A stretch of DNA of 64,000 nt. Origin: Phytoseiulus persimilis. Its lineage: Eukaryota; Arthropoda; Arachnida; Mesostigmata; Phytoseiidae. The notes under the pieces were generated by a model. It saw nothing but the letters and a program-made list of their open reading frames with translations, did no database searches and had not been told where the DNA came from. This document shows positions 1 to 11,459 of this stretch, one piece after another. A program made the translations under genes and the position numbers. Location: the NCBI GenBank assembly GCA_037576195.1, contig CM075102.1, positions 12,706,745 to 12,770,744 on the forward strand. The letters are read 5' to 3'. Position 1 is the stretch's first letter; each line of letters opens with the position of its first letter.

Positions 1-630
1 TGCAGAGGCTCCGGAACTGAACCCAGATCGCCTCTGACAATGAAACGACAAGCCCCATGACGGACTTCCTGTGTGCATCCTGACTCAAATTGGATGGGTT
101 CTCACCGCGGAAAACTCGAGCTCCGCGGAGCAATCTCCGGGCATTAAGTCATCAACCTGCAAACGCAGCTGTTCTGAAAATATCTATTGCCGAGTCTGAA
201 TATAGTCACATAGACCAGTATCGTTCACATTCTACGCTTCAGCCGTTTGTTTGCACAGTCCATCGCTGAAAGTGAACTTCCCTGATAACCAGACATAATG
301 AATGAGCGCAGAAGAAGAAGCCCGGTAAGCGCCGCTATCTGCTCCCACAACCTGACTCCGAGGAACTCGCCCAAAAACTGTCGAGTAGTCACGAGATCTG
401 GATTCGACCGCTTTCCGGACCAGCTTCGGATTGCGGTTAAAGTATGGATTTCCGGACGAATTTTCCAGTCTAGCATACTTCTAAATCCGTCAAACGATTG
501 ATTTATCGACCACTTCTTGTGATGATAGGAGAGCTTCGTGCCTGGAGAGTGATTGAATCATGATTCTCTGAGGCAATCTTGCACGCCGGAATCGACGTAC
601 TTATCCTGGCCTATGTCCTCCTACTGAACC
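1..630. other. Unassigned sequence
   Basis: I recognise no gene, RNA or repeat here. The open frames are short and show no family motif. It may be distal 3' flank of the NFI gene or intergenic DNA. Confidence 0.3.
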
Positions 631-1075
631 GCCCTACTACATGCCGTTGGTTCCACGTCGATCCGATCAATCCCGGAGGAGTTCATTGAGGACAAACAGA
701 CAAACAAACAGACCCTGAATTTTCATATATATAGATGCATAAATAGACAAGAGGGGATGAGGCGGGGGAGGGGTGGGGGTGAGCAGGGGGTGACGGTGAG
801 GAAGAGTATCCGATGACCTCGAGGAGAGGCCAAGGGGCGTAGCTGGCGCCATATGGGGGCGGTGCACCTCATCGTCGGAATCCGCGTACCGGTAATAATA
901 TGGAGGGGACCACAATTGGGATAAATGACGAGGAAAAGGGAGGGGCTGGGTGGCCTACGTCCTTTCCGGTGAGGCGCCCTAGGACATGCCGCTGGTTCCA
1001 CGCGATTTGATCAAACCTGGAGGAGTTCCTTGAGGACTTACAAACAGACATTTTTATATATAGAGATATCGGCAT
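631..1075. repeat. Direct duplication of a ~100-base block
   Basis: Two copies of one block lie in the same orientation at about 631-735 and 971-1075. Both run from CCCTA..ACATGCCG.TGGTTCCACG through GGAGGAGTTC.TTGAGGAC to ACAAACAGAC and a TATATATAGA run, with scattered substitutions and small indels. The ~235 bases between them are GC-rich and GGGG-rich. No open frame is shared by the copies. This could be a local duplication or two pieces of a dispersed repeat. Confidence 0.6.
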
Positions 1076-4000
1076 CTGGATTCTGTTCCCTCGAGAAATT
1101 GACATACAACTCCGACAACCAAGACTGGACCCGATCTAACCCAAGCGCCTGCGGAATATGCAGATCACTATGCCTGTGGTTACCTCCAACGTCAAGCGCC
1201 TTCCCTCGGAAATGTGGGGCTTGCTCCGAGAATCCTGAAACTGAACCGGCGTGATTTTCGATTGGGAAAGAAATTTGTTGGATCCATCCGGAAATTACAA
1301 AGCCGAGCGGTTTGGATGGATTCAGGAACGTGACCTCATCGGAATTTCTTCTCGAACTTGACATCCCTTAGCAGATACGGCGGGAGAGCCGAGAACGAGG
1401 AATCGTAGAGGAATCAGCGATTTTCTGGGCTGATCCGATCACTTGCTCTTCTTTCAGCTCTGAGACGATTCTCGCCGGTTGGCCGAAAGTCATTGGCTGT
1501 GACAGTCGGGAGCGAGCAACGCCGCTTCCAGTGCCGCACTAGGGGTGTGGTTCCCCTGTCCTCCCAGCTAGTCCATGTCTCGTCTTCGATTGTCTCAGCG
1601 AACCACGGGCCGCATCTCAATAGGGTTACTGCCACTCACACAATAGAATTTACCGCCCCTCAATGGTCAGAACCCATGTCAGATGCTCTTGATCCAGACC
1701 GTTGAGGAAGCCGGGTTCCAGTCCATCGCCATGAGGTCTCGTCGCCAGTCTTTGTAGCGAGCTGCGACCCCTCAAAGACTCCTCCGACCTTTCGTTCAAT
1801 CAACGGTACTTCAACAAATATTCTTGATCTGGCGGATTCGACTTCATCACCTGTTCTCCTGCCGAAAAAAGAGTATCCAACCGGGGAGTTTGGAAGGGCC
1901 CACTCAGGGAGACAACCAGTCCGCGACGATGTGAAGAACAATACTTCCCTCTCCTGTGTCTTCGTGAACTGCGGCCTGAGCTCGTCTGGAATTTTCGTCG
2001 TGAAGGACGGAGGAGTCAGATGCTGGAGAGAATGCCTTTTCTGTGCACTCGTTTCATGAGCCACTCTCGGCTGCAGAGATGCCATACACCCAGCAGTGCC
2101 GTCAAGTGCTCTCATCTGCGAGACGTCTGCTTGTCGAAAAGATATCACGTGTCTGAGCTTTCGGAGTGTCTGAAGGATTACGGTTGACGACCCTCCGCCC
2201 ACCTGAATCAACTGTTATTCTCTGTGTGAACTGACTGGAGGTTAGAGGGTGGCAGGTCGAGACACATGCGCCTGAACTTCGTCGAGCCTGCTTCGCCGTC
2301 GGGAAGTTCTTCGGATTTTCGAAGGTCCGCCATAACCGTCTCCGTTGAATCCGGAATTTTCGATGTCCCACAGCCGCATACGGTGGCGCGACTCCCTGTA
2401 ATATGTCACTCCCATCAAGTCAGCTAATAGAATGTGTCATCGGCTCAACACAGGACTCTGCTCGAGGCCACCGGTGGAGGAACCAATGATAAACACTCCT
2501 TCTGGAGAATCATCTCACGTCCTTGATAACTCGGATATCGAGGCTTTCCCTGATACTGGAGGTGCCACATTGGGATCTCTGCCGGAAAGGGCACGCAATG
2601 GCACGAAGCTCGTACGGAAATCTCCGCTAGTACGACCCAGACCATATCAGTGCATTATGAGTATTGGAACGATTCTCCGAATCTCCCAGCAATGGTTGCA
2701 GCCATGATCCATTGTAACCATCATCAGATGAAACGATTCCATGAGCGCTCCCGTGAGCCACCGAATGAATGAGCGTGGAGTCCCACATGTTTCTACAGCG
2801 CCAGGCTGATTCTTCTCAATCGATTTCTGACTCAAGGAGCGTATCGTTCCGTTTCGTTGAGAATGGTACAGCTCTGCGCTCCACGTACTGACGGCTAACG
2901 CGCCGTCAGTTCCACAGATGTTGCGATTTCAGTTCGCTCAGGTCGATTGAGACTCACGGTTGGAGCCTTCTACTCCCCGTATTCCGCATGGAAGACATTC
3001 GAGAGCTCTCACAGCTATCGAGAACAGAGAATTAGAGAACGCAGTGCGTGGGTTGCTTCAAGGCATGATACTGTGCTGCGCTGATGTCAGCTGTATGAAT
3101 ATGTCTCCAATAACAAGAGACGACGGCTTGAATGCTCAGAATACTGAAAATCCGTGATCATTCGTTCTTCTGTGATCGTGATGAACACAAAACCCATTCT
3201 GCGTCCATCACGGCCTTCGACACAAGGAATTCTCCGAAGCGTTCGGAAGAGGAGCTCGAGCAGTTTCCTGGAATCGAGAACTTGTTCAAAGCTTGGAATG
3301 GAACGGATTCGACTCTCGAGAGGCTGATTCCACGTTTTGGAACAGTTCTTGGCAATACGTGCGGCGCCAAATACGTCCAGCGGATCTTTCACTGAAACTG
3401 TTCTGGAAATCTGTCCCAGGCCCGTCAAGGCCCGTTCGCGAGTGTCCGTGCGAAATCTGAGTGCTTGAACAGACTTCCTGCGACAATAACAGCTGGAATG
3501 AAACAAAGTGATTCATGCATACTCATAAGTCGAATAGCATCGGCTTAAACGGACTCTTTATTTATTGCATAGATAAAATCGAACAAACTTGAATCGAGAG
3601 GCCATTTGAGATTTCGCATTCGCCCTCGTGTTGTTGGTATAGAATATGATTCGGAAGTAGCCAAGACCTTCGAAAATTCGTCTATAAATTAGCACCTAAC
3701 ACTTATCTATGGTGTTCGAGTGCTGCTCACTCCAGGGCAGAACCCGCAGAAGATCTGATTTTTTTTCGAAAATAGTTCTCGGGAGGCATGTGTGCGAGGA
3801 AAGAGCGTCGATGGGAACGGAACGATTCGATGTCTTATCGGAGGGTTTCAGAGGTACCATCCTTGTTATTCAAGGGAGAGAACATGGGCAGGGACGCGGT
3901 CAAAAGATGGTTGGTCTACATGGCAGTTAACGTGGACTTGGATTTGGTATTTCTAGCACTTCCGGAGAATAATTGTTTTGAGCGGGACCGGTTAAGCGAG

Positions 4001-6104
4001 AGTCTCAGCGGAGTTTTTCTCCCCCAACATGAGAAAGTTTAGTCGAGTGAAATGAGTAGAAGAGTTTCTTCTGCGGGTTCTCCCGTATCTTCCACTGTAT
4101 TCAGCTCTTCGACTCCGTCTTTTTTTTTTTGTTTAAACTTGAAGAATTCCGGAAACTGGCTGGCACCACGTTAAATCGTAGAAGCAGCGAGATACAAATG
4201 TGCTTGAACATCTTGATTGGGATATCCTGAATCGGTTGAAGTCTCTCTTACTTCCAGGAATTCCATGAGAATTTTCAAAAACAATGAAACAGAGAATTTT
4301 CCTTGTACCGCGTCAAGTTTTCTCTTCGCTGATTCTGCTTCCCCGTTCGAGCGTTCGGAGCCCGAACGCAGGTGAATGCTGACATGTGGCCGAATCTCGA
4401 AGTGTGAGTAGTATGCTTCCAATTTGAATACCCGCCATGAATAACTGTATCTGTCGGATGCGTACTACATTTTGTTTCGTACAATGACACGCCGATGAAA
4501 GACCTACTGGAGGAAAGACACAGAGCTGTGTAGATTTATACCTAACGACAGGAGTATAGATCTGCGTAGTGTAGATTCTCGTCTAGCGTTGTATGTTGTA
4601 TATTAATATCGTGATGATAAGTAGCTCTTGCGAGAAGAATAGTCATGTAATAAAGTATAATGATTCTTCAACTAATTTGTACAAAAGTCTAGCAGGCACG
4701 GCGGCAAGCGGCAATAGCCTTGTCTCTCGGCGATACCTTGGGAATCATCACGCATCCGCGGCTCAGTTTTCTCAACGACCAAAGGCAAGAGCGGTCTCCT
4801 CCGAGGGCCGTCTTTCGACGCTGTCCTAAATAATGGTCGCGGACATGAAGACATTGACGGCGACAGCGGCTCCATCAATAACAGCCGCCATCCGTATTTA
4901 AGCAGGTAGGTAGGAATCTTGTGTTCCTCATAAACATATAATGTGGTGCCGATTTACGATATCGTTCGATCGACGAGGTAAACGTTGAGCTTTTCTACTT
5001 CACAACACGTTTTCCGGCTGATGCGTGATCCTCCCAAGGCAGTGGTACCTATGGTTATACAAAAACTTGTGTGATCATCGTTACAAACGAGTATTTGCTT
5101 TCTTTCAGGGCTTTTGTCACTTCAACGAATAGAAAAAAGTAGAATTGTATCAGCGGACCGTCGGTCTCTGTCAAGTCTTATTGCTACACACAGATTATTG
5201 AGAGATATAATTATCATCATCGTTTCCAGCTTTGTTATCATGATGGTCATAATCCTAATAATAAAATTGATAAGTAAAAATTTATTATCACAAGTTCTAG
5301 CGCTTACGGAAGGAGGACGGGGAAAAGAGAGTCTACGGGATGGTGGTGGTGGACTTTGAGGGTTCTTAGAGTTTTGACTTCCGAAGAAGGAGGGAGAAGG
5401 AGTCGGAAGGGGAGTTCAATGGATTGTGCACTCGGGAGAGTTTCTCGCCTGGAGTTCCTTGAAGTGCAGACGTCGACATGGAATTGAGTATGCTGGGAGG
5501 GGCATAGGTTTTGGGAAGGAGAACAGGGGGAACCGGGTCGAGAAGGGAGTGTAGACATAGGGGATCAATGGTTTGATTGTTCAGTTTGACGATTGGTAAA
5601 TTCTTTGGCAACACGATCCGGCACAGATGAAATCACTCGCTGACACCGGTCGATAAATGCGGCTGTAGAATTTGTGTGTGTCCGTTGTATGGGGTAGAAA
5701 ATGCAACAATTGGGCCTCTTTGGGTCCCCGTGCGCCCTCGCGAGCGTCGAACACAACCCGAGCCCGTAATAGGAAACGTTGGTTTTTTTTATACTTCAAT
5801 AAAATAATAACAAGGCAGTTACGCAAAAATAACAAACAGACTATGTACAAAATAGGGTGTACTTTGTCGATGCGCGGGAAAACTTCGCCTCAGACAGCTT
5901 GGGATTCCGAAGATCAGCAAAGCTGGATGAATTGATCGATGAACGCTTCGTGGATGATCGACCGGTCGGCCGGACAGACGCTTGCGCACATTTGGTCACA
6001 AGGTTTGGCCGCAACTCCCGACCAATGGTTATTGGCGCTGCACTTACTCGAACTACGCGAGTCGTCAAATCAACAAATGCGCCCGCTGTCCGTGGCTCAC
6101 TGGC
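1076..6104. other. No gene recognised; probable 3' flank of NFI
   Basis: About 5 kb with only short open frames and no domain that I recognise. T-rich stretches such as TTTATTTATTG near 3550 would be AATAAA-like signals on the minus strand, so part of this could be NFI 3' UTR. A few ORFs of 130-180 codons on the minus strand (1660-2211, 3087-3506) lack motifs and convincing splice sites. Confidence 0.3.
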
Positions 6105-6145
6105 TAGCACGCTCGCTGGCTGGCTGGCTGGCTCGCTGGCTTCAT
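6105..6145. repeat. GCTG/GCTC microsatellite
   Basis: A short imperfect tetranucleotide run made of GCTG and GCTC units, seen directly. It lies about 500 bases 3' of the NFI stop codon on the minus-strand gene. Confidence 0.7.
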
Positions 6146-6660
6146 ATATGCACGTGTTTCGTCGTCAGCGTGGTGTGTATACCTCAGTCAACTTATATAT
6201 ATGTTTGTGTATAGTGGGTCCAGCAAGGCGAGAGCGAAATCTGCGTCTAGAGCAGAAATCATCCGACTACGAGTGATGTTAAGAATTGAAGGAATACTTG
6301 AGCTGCACAACCGAGGAGAGTTGAGTGAACTGAGATTGAGCCCTTGTCCGTCACGTAGCTGAAGGCAGAGCTGTGGGCGCATGCGACTCGAGTCGGTCTT
6401 CTCAAACGCGAACATGGACGCATTCACGCTGCCTCGTCGGCTTCCGTCTTGATCATGGGCGACTTGCTTGGAGAGAATTGTTGATTGTCAACAAACGTGT
6501 CTTCGGCCTTGAGACAGAACTCAACACGCCGCTCGTTATCCATGAGCCCTAAAGGAGTGGAGCGGGGGAGGGGGAGAAGAGACGAAACAGATTTTATAAT
6601 CGGATTTAGCTCGTTCGGGAGGGCCCTGCTTCGAACTTTCCACTAACTGACCTGTCGACA

Positions 6661-9600
6661 CTAACCAGACATGACGGATCCGTAGTCGACGTTATCCTCA
6701 AGGAAGCACTGTTGCTGATTTGCCGCCCACCGAGGCTCTGAGTCGGGATACGCGGCGTAGATCTGACCGCTCGCTCCGGCCATCGTGAATTGCACTCTGT
6801 CGGATGAGCCGACCATCGGGAGGTCTTGTGAGAGTGAACAAGCTGGAGGACTTTCTCCGGACGTGGTGCTATGTTCTGGAGTGTCCGGCATGACAGGTGG
6901 AGAAGGACTCTGATGGGGGAGCTCCCCACCCGGCGCTCTGATAATCGTGACAGGTCGAGCCATCGGAGCGGGTGGGGGTGGAGGTAGCATCGGAACACCG
7001 CCGGGCTGGCCGTAGAATTGGGGAAGCCTGGCTCCCCCCCGATCGGGGGCGGGAGAGCCGGGCGTGCCCGCCTCACAAACCAAGTTCACGAAGTCGCTGA
7101 AGGTGCTGTCGGGCTGTCCGCTTTCGGGATGGTACTTCGCTTGCGAAGTTAAATAAAAGCCTCCCTGCTGTGGATGTCCGTTGTCGTTGGGCGCATCCAG
7201 CCACGGTCCTTGAGGTCCACCCAGAGTTCCACTCTGACCCGTGCAATACAACTGGACGACTGGTTGTCCCGAGGAGTCGGTGAGCTGCAAACCGGCTTCA
7301 CAGAACTGGCCTTGGCTTGCGGAAGATCCTTGCGTGTTGGTTGTTTGATGTGAAGATCTCCGAGCTCTGTAAACGGAGTTTTCCCTTATTGGTTTCGAGG
7401 AGAGCGCAGCGCATCTGACGCAAAATGGAATTTCCAGGGAAATTCCATGGGTCGGGGTGTTCTTGCCTTTTCGCTGGTCTGACTTGTCGATGATCGTGGA
7501 CAGGGCTCTCGTACGCGCTCTGTTGGAAGAAGCTCCCCGCGTTCGGAGGCTCCAGTTTGATGATGGGTTGGGAGCTGCTCACAGAATTCGAGCTGTTCGA
7601 TGAACCGCCAGCTGAAAAGCGTGTGCGTCTCTTTTCAGCAAGGCGCTCTCCTCGACTCTCGAGACGAGGATCTCGAAAAATCCGGACCCGGAAGCTGACC
7701 CGGGAATGCCGCGACTTACCTGCTTCGGCGACAATCGTTGTTCGTGCCAGGCGATACAATTCGGCAGAGTTGAAAACCCCGTTTGCGTAAAGTGTGTCAT
7801 CCTCATCACAGCAATCGTCTTTCTCTGAATCGGGGACACTGAGTCCTAGGAGTGCGTCTGGAAAACGCGAGGGAGCAACTCTTAATACTCGACCCGCCTC
7901 TCCTCTCGTCAGCCTCGAGGACGACATCTCGCCCCCAGGTGACGACAATCCCAGCGGTCAATTGCTGACTCAAGAGCTTATCCATCCGGGGGAGGGGAGG
8001 AGCTTCGGCGACGCTCACCGTGGTGTCGAATGTGGTTCGCGAGGTAGAGGTCGAGTTCTCTGACGGAGACATTGATGTGATACGGATTGACGCACAGGTT
8101 CGGATGCCGGCAGTGTGGGCTCTTCTCAAGACGTTCCCCATCAGTTGACTCCAATGGAATCGCCTTGAAGAGGATCACCATGACGAGATCCAGTCTCCAC
8201 ACTTTATCGGCTTGCCTCAGACAGTCGATCCTTCTCATCTTTCCTTTCTGATCGGGATTCGAGAGCACACAGAGCTGACGCCGTTGCTTTGCTCCCGTTA
8301 TGCCGAGCACGAAGTCTTCTCGACAGTCCTGAAAGATGGAATGCAAAATCAGCAAACTCTCGCAGCAAGATCACACGGAACAGGATCAACCCGGGAGTGT
8401 TATCGATTCGAGCCCGTCTCCGAGGGGAACATCGTCACTCGGGCCAGAATCGCTCGGCCCGGATGCACCAACCTGGGTGATGTCTTTCCGCAGTTTTCCG
8501 AGAAGACGGCTCGCCCATTTGTGTTTCACTTCGGACCGTTCGTTCTGGAGTTCCTCTTTGCAGCGGCGTTCTTCGTCGAGCGACATCCTTCGCTCATGTT
8601 TCTTGAAGTATTTTCGTTTGGCGGCCTGCAAATTGAACCAGGTGTACGAGAAGGCGCGAACGTGAGGCAACAGCGCCTCGATGAACGGGTGGAACTCATC
8701 CTGCAAGCAAAATAATCCGGAATCAGTAAACGCCCTCGTAGGCCCGAAATTCTCGCTGGTTCCCGAACATCTTCGACCAGAAGCCGCCAAGGAACGGCTC
8801 AGAAACAACTGCTCGAGTCTATTGAACCTCGCTGTGAACCGACTCGAAGCAAGAGTGCGACCCTGGTCGCCCGAACCGTGTGAAGGCCACAGCTGCTCAG
8901 CTCTTACATAACAGCGAGCTCAGCTTCAACCTCAACGTCGTTCTGCGCGGACTCCGGCCCCAGTGAGCTTCCGCCGGTTTTACTTCCGCAAAATCTTGTC
9001 GAGAGCCGCTTTTCTGGAGCCCAGTGAAAGCCTCGCTGCCCTGATCTCCCCGTGATCCCGATGGATGACGCGAAGTTAGATGCAGCGATACTTCCATAGC
9101 AGTTCGTTCTGAAGGTCATGCTCGGTGCCAGCGAAGAGATTTGTCGTTCTGGAGGGCGGTCTCAGTAATTCTCGAGAAACTGCCTGAAAGTACTGTGGAA
9201 GTGCGGTCGGGCTTTCAGCCGCGACGACGATGTTCGGGGCGGATGTCAAGACTTACCACGTCGAGTCTCAGAGGAAATAGATCGAAACAGATTGGCTCGA
9301 GCAAGCGGGAGTTACTCTGCGGGCTCAGGGGAAAACTCTTCGAGAGCATCGGATACTATACTCGCCGTCCGAGATGACGTCGGCCGGTGTGCGACGTAAA
9401 CAAAAAACACATGGTAGTGCTCACTCCCTTGTCCGAATAACACAGATTTTATGCTAATTATTTCAAATTTTCTGGATCTCTCGCCGCCGCAGTTTTCTGC
9501 ACCATGCTCAGAGGCGCCCACTGATACCGGAGAGATCGGGCAAGCGGCCAGCGGTGTCTTCTGACCCACTTGACACCAGCTGCTTTCTGTCCGGATGGAT

Positions 9601-11459
9601 ACACTGATATCGTTACCCTGATCCCGCTGCACGCAAGAGAAGCATCGATTGTTCGACCGCACTGAGGAGACGGTTCGAACGACTCAGATTCTGTTAGGAA
9701 GAGCTGCCCGCCGTGCGACGAGTCGGGTGGTCGGCAGTCATTTTACATAGCGAGGAGAACAATTGCGAATGCAATGATCGTCAGCGGCGGCGACGACGAG
9801 ATCGACTACCGTATCAGTTCGAAGCTTCGCCCGGCGCTCAGAGGGCTCGCGGGGAGGGGTCAAGCTCACCGTTGGCCTCCGAATGGCTTTATAATAGAAC
9901 ACATATTATACTTCTAGCCGAAGCCAGAGCCAGCTCGTTGCCGACTGATAACAGCTCTGAGAGTCCCTTTGTCTGAACAGGTGGCTATGATTCAGGAGGC
10001 GGTTGGTGAAAGTCGTTCGGTGAATCTTCAAGCCTGCCCGCTCGTCCATCTGTGTGACCGTCACTGTGTGTATGCGTTTGTACGTTTCAATGTGGCGTTT
10101 GTATGTTCGCCGAACCGGCTGCATTCGAGAAGGGGGATCTGAAACGATCTCACCACGACTCTGATGAAGAGAACAAGGTCAGCATCCGCCGCTGCGGCCG
10201 ATGCCCTGACTGCCGGTACCATTGCCGCGTGCAACACTGTGGTCTCAATGAGCCCACGAGCCGGTTCACAGTCCACAAGATTTCTAGCCGGTGAGCCTCG
10301 CTCGCCAGAAACGACTTCGAACGACAACACAAGGTCAGGACTAATCTAGCCCCAAGCGCCGTCTCCGCCGCAACAGACGACATTTCAGAGATGGGGTTCA
10401 CCTTGACTTTTGTTAAGCTGCACTCCTTCGTTGCTCCTGCCACGGACGGACGAACTGGGTCCCAACTGACTGACTGACTGAATGCGAGCGACGGCATTCC
10501 AGAATTCCCCGACCACGTAGCATTTATTACCTCAATTATGACATCAAGGTCGTGCCCAGAAATCGACATTCAGAAACGAGAAGCACCGCCGCTGGAGCGC
10601 GGTCGAACGAGCTCCGGACCACGCCTGAGGAGGCAGACCGCGGATCTTGGGCGGAAAGGGGCTCCAGGGGATTTCTTTTGTGCGTCCCGACGCGTTTCGA
10701 CGTAATCGATCGACGGGGAAGGTCCTAGCTCCGGAACGCGCCGGAGCTAGAGATCACGGCGGAGTATCCGCCGGAAACTTAGCCGGAGTTCGATCGTTCC
10801 GTTATGGGCTGCTGGAATGAACTGCGAATGGTTCGAGCGATTCGAACCCTCGAATCGCCGCGAAGCAGCCTTGGAGTTTCAACAGAAAGAGATCGAAGAG
10901 CGAGTCGCTTCGACCTTGAGCTGCCACGGCAGCAAAAACTCTGTCACTGATGGCATCTTGCGACCAGCCGAGAGAAGAGCTCCGAACCCCGGCCGCGATG
11001 GCGATTCGTCCGGCTCTCGCTCCGACTTTCTCGGGGAAACAGGGGAGGACGCGGACTCTGGAAGGAACGGGGAAATATCCCCGGTTTCTATCGACTTACG
11101 AGTGGCATACAGCTCGAGGGCAACTCGGGACTGGTGTGGCTCGCCAACGGACTGAGGTGTGTCTGGTGGGCGTTCTGGTGTGGAGCCAGCTGGAGAGATA
11201 GGTGGCTAGGATGGGATCCTAGCGAACTGAGAGAACTAGGACTCGTCGTGGAGGTTGTCGTGGCAGCCTGCTGCTGCTGGGTGAGGCCCAGGGGGGGATG
11301 CGTCGGGGACCGGTCGAGCCAGTCGAGGCCCCCCGATGGCGGGGACACGACCGAAGGGCTCTGGTGACCGCTCACCAGGGGACGATGCGCTATAGCGGCG
11401 CTAGAAGGCGGGTTGCAAGATGGGGCTTGCACGCTCAAAGACGAACCACAGGCCACCAT
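6661..11459 (-). CDS. NfI: Nuclear factor I transcription factor
   Basis: NFI proteins are nuclear site-specific DNA-binding factors that regulate transcription. Six minus-strand coding exons are inferred: 11459-11100, 8700-8473, 8328-8019, 7824-7720, 7611-7420 and 7328-6661. Reading phases agree at every junction and give about 620 residues. Exon 2 starts [12 protein letters not shown] and exon 3 carries [17 protein letters not shown] and a run through [13 protein letters not shown], hallmarks of the NFI DNA-binding domain (residues ~121-299). The C-terminal exon keeps the proline motif [14 protein letters not shown] and a preceding [10 protein letters not shown] block, as in NFI family tails. 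Exon 1 (Ser/Pro/Gln-rich, ~120 residues) is attached only because its GTAAGT donor and phase fit. The 7611-7420 exon uses a weak donor (C|GTCAGA) and is the least certain boundary. Further 5' untranslated exons are possible. Confidence 0.93.
8019..8700 (-). CDS. NfI: NFI DNA-binding domain exons
   Basis: Two exons (8700-8473 and 8328-8019) separated by a 144-base intron encode the family-defining domain. The first ends ...[11 protein letters not shown] and the second opens [12 protein letters not shown], so the intron falls between these blocks. Acceptors read TGCTTGCAG and CTTTCAG; donors read CAG|GTTGGT and CG|GTGAGC. Conserved cysteines in LCVLSN, RIDCLRQ, PHCRHP and NLCVNPYH are present, as expected for DNA binding and redox sensitivity in this family. 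No stop or frameshift is visible. Confidence 0.93.
11100..11459 (-). CDS. NfI: Putative 5' coding exon of NFI
   Basis: A minus-strand open frame starting at an ATG (11459) and ending at a perfect donor, CTC|GTAAGT, at 11100. It encodes 120 residues rich in Ser, Pro, His and Gln, including QQQQ and a [13 protein letters not shown] stretch, a composition typical of transcription-factor disordered regions. Its donor phase (0) matches the acceptor phase of the DNA-binding exon 2.4 kb downstream. No other recognisable gene in the vicinity competes for it, but the assignment is inference. Confidence 0.5.

Noticed and set aside
3087..3506. 139-codon minus-strand ORF
   Set aside because: No family motif, no start context, and overlapping open frames on the other strand.
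10103..10294. Cysteine-rich plus-strand ORF ([10 protein letters not shown]) resembling a CXXC zinc finger
   Set aside because: Only the first cysteine cluster fits; the second half and any neighbouring exons with compatible phase are missing.
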